Shown here: in pieces, positions 6,475 to 9,179 of the stretch
Layout of the letters: each line of letters starts with the position of its first letter
Numbering within the stretch: the first letter of the stretch is position 1
NCBI GenBank assembly: GCA_031380225.1
Contig: JANNFX010000094.1
Location: 1-9,179 of the forward strand
Length of the DNA stretch: 9,179 bases
Direction of reading: 5' to 3'
Origin: JANNFX01 sp031380225
GTDB lineage: Bacteria > Pseudomonadota > Alphaproteobacteria > Rhizobiales > Hyphomicrobiaceae
Translations under genes and position numbers: made by a program
Notes under the pieces: model-generated
Told to the model about the DNA's origin: nothing
What the model saw: only the letters and a program-made list of their open reading frames with translations
Databases searched by the model: none

Positions 6475-7326
6475 TTAAGGTGCGGGCGGGGCAACGTAGG
6501 TTACGCCATAGGACGCAAAGATACGCTCCAATTCGCCAGATCCCTTAATTTTCTCGAGGCCAGCCTGAACTGCATAGCCGAGATCGCGGCTATTGTCTTT
6601 CCACGCCATGCCGATGACCCAGTCGCTGCGGACAATTCCGGGCATTTTGGGAAGTATCGCTTTAGCTTTGACGTCTTCTGCGTGAAGTAGGCCTTCCAAG
6701 TTGGACCGAATGCCCATCAGTGCTGGCATTTCTTTGGCCAGAAAGCGCTTCACGCCGTCAGGCTGTTTGACATAATGGAGGATGTTGTCGATCAGCGCGC
6801 CGTCTTCGTAGGTCATCAGGAAATAGTCGGCCACGGTCCCGATTTGAACGCCAATCTTTTCCTTTTTAAACAGCGTGAAATCGATCGTATCAGGCACAAT
6901 CGCCGGATCGGTAAAAACAGCGATCTGTTCTTGGAAGTACGCATTGCCAATGACGGCTTCGTTGTTGCGAATTGCGAACTCGCGGTCAGTTGGGACGTGC
7001 AACATGACATCGCCAACGCCTCCGCCCGTGAGTGGGCCTTTCCACACGCCGCCGCGCAAATCGTCGTCGGCCTTCTCACCCTGAAGCCTCAGCATGATCT
7101 CGGGTTCAACACCAAGTTCACGCGCCAGCGCGCGGCCGATGTCAACGTCGATCCCAACAGCTTTGCCGTCTTTTTCATAAGAAAAAGGCGCATTGTCGAG
7201 ATAGGCGACGACTTTCAGGATCTTGCTTTCGACCACTTCATCCAGCGGGCGCGCAAGGGACGGCACCGCAAAAAAAAGTAGCAGTGCTAGGATCCCGGCT
7301 ACGCGCCGAATCAAAGGACGTGTCAT
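6475..7326 (-). CDS. Quinoprotein dehydrogenase-associated periplasmic substrate-binding-like protein (MxaJ/XoxJ-related)
   Basis: The start at ATG 7326 has GGGAG six bases upstream and gives 283 residues. A GTG at 7347 overlapping the pedF stop is the alternative. Residues 1-26 form a Sec signal (basic MTRPLIRR, hydrophobic core, cut after SLA). The rest is a family 3 solute-binding fold: LKVVAYLDNAPFSY and GKAVGIDVDIGRALA (about residues 37-69), GVGDVMLHVPTDRE (103-116), a second lobe around residues 155-240, and the usual C-terminal ERIFASYGV helix. It fits the family of putative ABC substrate-binding proteins found beside PQQ dehydrogenases, relatives of MxaJ and XoxJ. For XoxJ, a role in activating the dehydrogenase has been proposed, rather than nutrient uptake. 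No permease or ATPase gene is seen in the window. Confidence 0.92.
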   Translation of the reverse strand: MTRPLIRRVAGILALLLFFAVPSLARPLDEVVESKILKVVAYLDNAPFSYEKDGKAVGIDVDIGRALARELGVEPEIMLRLQGEKADDDLRGGVWKGPLTGGGVGDVMLHVPTDREFAIRNNEAVIGNAYFQEQIAVFTDPAIVPDTIDFTLFKKEKIGVQIGTVADYFLMTYEDGALIDNILHYVKQPDGVKRFLAKEMPALMGIRSNLEGLLHAEDVKAKAILPKMPGIVRSDWVIGMAWKDNSRDLGYAVQAGLEKIKGSGELERIFASYGVTYVAPPAP

Positions 7327-7343
7327 GCAGGCTCCCGGAAAGT

Positions 7344-7775
7344 TCACTCGTCAACGTGCTTTGAAACCAGATACGCGCGAATGGCCCACATCGCTTCTTG
7401 ACTGAATAAGCCTTCGAAGGCCGGCATGATGGTCGTGCCGTCCTGCTTCTTGGCGCCATGACGAACGCGGTTGATAAACCAATCATCGCCTGTCGGGCCG
7501 GTTTCAAGCTTGCGCAAGTCTGGCGCAATACCGCCTGAGATCGCTTCAAGGCCATGACAACGCGCGCAATTTTGATTGTAGCCCGAGGTTCCGATTTCGA
7601 TCGCCTTAGCATTACCGATGTAAGGATTTAGGGTGCGCCACTCTTCACCGAGCGCGTCAAGTCCTTCAGTTTCGATGGGTTGCGGCGTGACATCGCCGTG
7701 AGAGAACGCCAACTGAGAGCCCGAAATGGCCAACAAAGCCGACAAGATGACGGTAGCAAAACGGGCGGTCGACAT
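7344..7775 (-). CDS. pedF: Cytochrome c-550 PedF
   Basis: This small periplasmic class I cytochrome c is the expected electron acceptor of the PQQ dehydrogenase. ATG 7775 gives 143 residues and has AGGAG seven bases upstream; the longer frame to 7811 is not needed. The Sec signal ends near residue 25 (AFS), leaving a mature N-terminus HGDVTPQ, which with YNQNCARCHGLEAISGG is typical of PedF. The haem c motif is CARCH (residues 70-74). The likely axial Met is Met117 in IMPAF. The C-terminal helix WAIRAYLVSKH closes the fold. The gene leads the minus-strand helper operon: it is followed after 17 bases by the substrate-binding-like gene and is divergent from the propeller gene. Confidence 0.95.
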   Translation of the reverse strand: MSTARFATVILSALLAISGSQLAFSHGDVTPQPIETEGLDALGEEWRTLNPYIGNAKAIEIGTSGYNQNCARCHGLEAISGGIAPDLRKLETGPTGDDWFINRVRHGAKKQDGTTIMPAFEGLFSQEAMWAIRAYLVSKHVDE

Positions 7776-7885
7776 GCATGGGCTCCTGGACTTGAAGCCG
7801 GGATCAGCCAATTGGCAGCCCGGTGGGGTTTGAATATCAGGTGGCTAGGGGCGGCTGTAATAAGCCTTTAGTCGAACGCGCTGTG

Positions 7886-7919
7886 GGTGTATGCCGTAAA
7901 GCGCCTGACGGGAAACACC
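7886..7919. promoter_or_regulatory. 34-bp interrupted dyad in the divergent control region
   Basis: GGTGT (7886-7890), CCGT (7894-7897), ACGG (7908-7911) and ACACC (7915-7919) form an exactly symmetric interrupted palindrome, with three bases between each half-site pair and GCGC at the centre (7901-7904). It lies between pedF (start 7775) and the propeller gene (start 8050). The symmetry is read directly. An operator role is an inference from position and shape, and the binding protein is unknown. Confidence 0.45.
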
Positions 7920-8049
7920 GTACGAACGTCCAATTTCAGCGAGCGGACGGAGGCAGTAACTTCGGAGGAGAGTGTGAGACGCGACGGTACGCGCGTCTGA
8001 CTTGGTGCGCGCGCTTTGAAGGCGCTGAACCGTCCAAGAGAGTCATGAG

Positions 8050-9096
8050 ATGAACCGGGTGGCAATGTCCCAATTGGGACGTCTAACGCGAGACGTTTTC
8101 GCTGTCTGCTTAGTGGCCGGCAGCACATGTGGTTTCGCTTCTGCGCACGAAGCCTATATCACCAACGAAAAAGACAACACGATCTCTGTCGTCGATACCC
8201 AGCGGATGGAAGTCGTGCGTACGATGGCCGTTGGCAAGCGGCCACGCGGCGTGACCTTTTCTAAAGATTTCAGATATCTGTTCGTCTGCGCAAGCGATGA
8301 CAATGCGGTGCAGGTTTACGACGCGGAGACGGGAACCCTGCTCCACAACCTCCCGTCCGGCGTCGATCCAGAGCAATTTGCGCTGGCCCCTGGTGGCCGC
8401 AATCTCTTCATCGCCAATGAAGATAACGCTGTCACCACCGTCGTTGACGTGGAAACCCGCCAGGTCGTGAAACAAATCGATGTTGGCGTCGAACCAGAGG
8501 GCATCGCAGTTTCGCCTGACGGAAATTTAGCAGTTGCGACGTCTGAAACGACGAACATGGCGCATATCATCGACGCCAAAACATTTGAGGTCATTGGTAA
8601 CGTTTTGGTCGACCAGCGCCCCCGCCACGCCGATTTTACGGCCGACAGCAAGACGCTTTGGGTATCTTCGGAAATTGGCGGCTCGATTTCCGTTATCGAT
8701 GTCGCCGCGCAAAAGGTAACTGGCAAAATCACATTCGCGATCGCGGGCGTTTCCACTGATACGATTCAGCCCGTCGGGTTCACGTTCACTAAGGACAATG
8801 CGACGGCGTTCGTAGCGCTTGGTCCGGCGAACAGGATTGCCGTTGTTGATATGAAAACGCTAAAAGTCACCGGTTACATTCTTGTCGGGCAGCGGGTTTG
8901 GCACACGGCGCTGACACCCGAGGAAGATTTGCTCATTACCACCAACGGCGTTTCAAACGACGTGACATTCGTTGATGTCAAAACTCTGAAGGCCTTGAAG
9001 TCGGTCAAGGTTGGACGTTATCCGTGGGGCGTTGCCGTGCGCCCGTCGGCAGAACAACTTGCGCGCACGAAATCCAACGAAGCCCAACCGAGATGA
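8050..9096 (+). CDS. PQQ-dependent catabolism-associated YVTN beta-propeller protein
   Basis: The 348-residue exported protein has a signal peptide ending ASA (about residue 32), leaving mature HEAYITNEK. The rest is seven repeats of the YVTN type, each with a strand like AYITNEKDNTISVVD, FVCASDDNAVQVYD, FIANEDNAVTTVVD, VATSETTNMAHIID, WVSSEIGGSISVID, FVALGPANRIAVVD and LITTNGVSNDVTFVD, so a seven-bladed propeller is expected. It fits the propeller family found beside PQQ-dependent alcohol dehydrogenases. No catalytic or haem motif is visible; a scaffold or binding role in the periplasm is possible. The start at 8050 has AGAGAG upstream; ATG 8065 is an alternative. The next gene starts inside its stop codon (ATGA), so they share an operon. 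Confidence 0.92.
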   Translation: MNRVAMSQLGRLTRDVFAVCLVAGSTCGFASAHEAYITNEKDNTISVVDTQRMEVVRTMAVGKRPRGVTFSKDFRYLFVCASDDNAVQVYDAETGTLLHNLPSGVDPEQFALAPGGRNLFIANEDNAVTTVVDVETRQVVKQIDVGVEPEGIAVSPDGNLAVATSETTNMAHIIDAKTFEVIGNVLVDQRPRHADFTADSKTLWVSSEIGGSISVIDVAAQKVTGKITFAIAGVSTDTIQPVGFTFTKDNATAFVALGPANRIAVVDMKTLKVTGYILVGQRVWHTALTPEEDLLITTNGVSNDVTFVDVKTLKALKSVKVGRYPWGVAVRPSAEQLARTKSNEAQPR

Positions 9097-9179
9097 ACCG
9101 GTCGCGCTGCGTCTCGCTCGGTAGGCGCCTGGGCATTGTCTTTGCGGCATTGACGGTTATCACTGGGTCTCAAGCATGG
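9093..9179 (+). CDS. Start of an exported protein in the propeller operon (partial)
   Basis: The ATG at 9093 overlaps the propeller stop codon as ATGA, a sign of translational coupling. Twenty-nine codons are visible before the right edge. They encode a basic start with Arg residues (MNRSRCVSLGRR), a hydrophobic stretch (LGIVFAALTVI) and GSQAW, which looks like a signal peptide near its cut site. In related loci the propeller is often next to the PQQ-associated CXXCW motif protein and an ABC transporter. The CXXCW protein would fit an exported product, but no part of that motif lies in the window, so this identity is only a guess. Confidence 0.6.
   Translation, partial: MNRSRCVSLGRRLGIVFAALTVITGSQAW

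Noticed and set aside
6775..7281. 168-codon plus-strand frame inside the substrate-binding-like gene
   Set aside because: It is antisense to a clear gene with signal peptide and conserved fold; the frame is a by-product of codon bias.
7823..8053. 76-codon plus-strand frame that starts at GTG and ends in ATGA at the propeller start
   Set aside because: It has no Shine-Dalgarno and no signal or domain, and it covers the palindromic control region. The overlap with the next start is probably chance.
1..9179. CRISPR arrays, insertion sequences or prophage genes
   Set aside because: No regularly spaced repeats, transposase, integrase or phage-like products were seen on either strand. A tRNA is present, but there is no attachment-site duplication that I could find.

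Overview
The window looks like chromosomal DNA of an alphaproteobacterium, probably a methylotroph-like member of the Hyphomicrobiales. The grounds are moderately GC-rich coding DNA, an L28 and a tRNA-Ser(CGA) of ordinary bacterial type, a DUF1194 protein, and above all a locus for periplasmic PQQ-dependent alcohol oxidation. Assignment to a genus is not possible from the sequence alone.

Left part (1-2506): accessory and housekeeping genes. A leftward gene for a small exported protein runs off the left edge (1-397). Divergent from it is a small lipoprotein (575-982), which converges on rpmB (ribosomal protein L28, 992-1288, leftward) with only 9 bp between the stop codons. A rightward tRNA-Ser(CGA) follows at 1562-1651. 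A leftward gene for an exported von Willebrand factor A-like protein of the DUF1194 family lies at 1712-2506.

Right part (2627-9179): a quinoprotein (PQQ) alcohol oxidation locus. On the minus strand, in order of transcription, are: cytochrome c-550 PedF (7344-7775), a periplasmic substrate-binding-like protein (6475-7326), a SoxYZ-like fusion carrier (5640-6449), a SoxH-related metallo-beta-lactamase hydrolase (4636-5643), and then, after a 180-bp gap full of repeats and palindromes, a PedH/ExaF-type alcohol dehydrogenase with the extra aspartate of lanthanide-dependent enzymes (2692-4455). The dehydrogenase ends in a very clear intrinsic terminator. Divergent on the plus strand are a seven-bladed YVTN propeller of the PQQ-associated type (8050-9096) and, overlapping its stop codon, the first 29 codons of another exported protein that runs off the right edge. 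From memory, the minus-strand gene order matches the ped cluster of Pseudomonas putida (pedF, PP_2676, PP_2677, PP_2678, pedH).

Working model: PedH oxidises short-chain alcohols and aldehydes in the periplasm using PQQ plus a lanthanide, and passes electrons to PedF. The substrate-binding-like, SoxYZ-like and SoxH-like proteins form a conserved but poorly understood helper set. The SoxYZ-like carrier keeps a single cysteine on a Gly-rich segment and is translationally coupled to the hydrolase, so a carrier-plus-hydrolase pair acting on a thiol-bound group is a reasonable hypothesis. This helper set is the least understood part of the window.

No gene-free stretch exceeds 300 bases. The largest gaps are 1289-1561 (rpmB leader and tRNA upstream region), 7776-8049 (divergent control region with a 34-bp dyad), 4456-4635 (dehydrogenase upstream region), 2507-2691 (terminator and DUF1194 upstream region) and 398-574.
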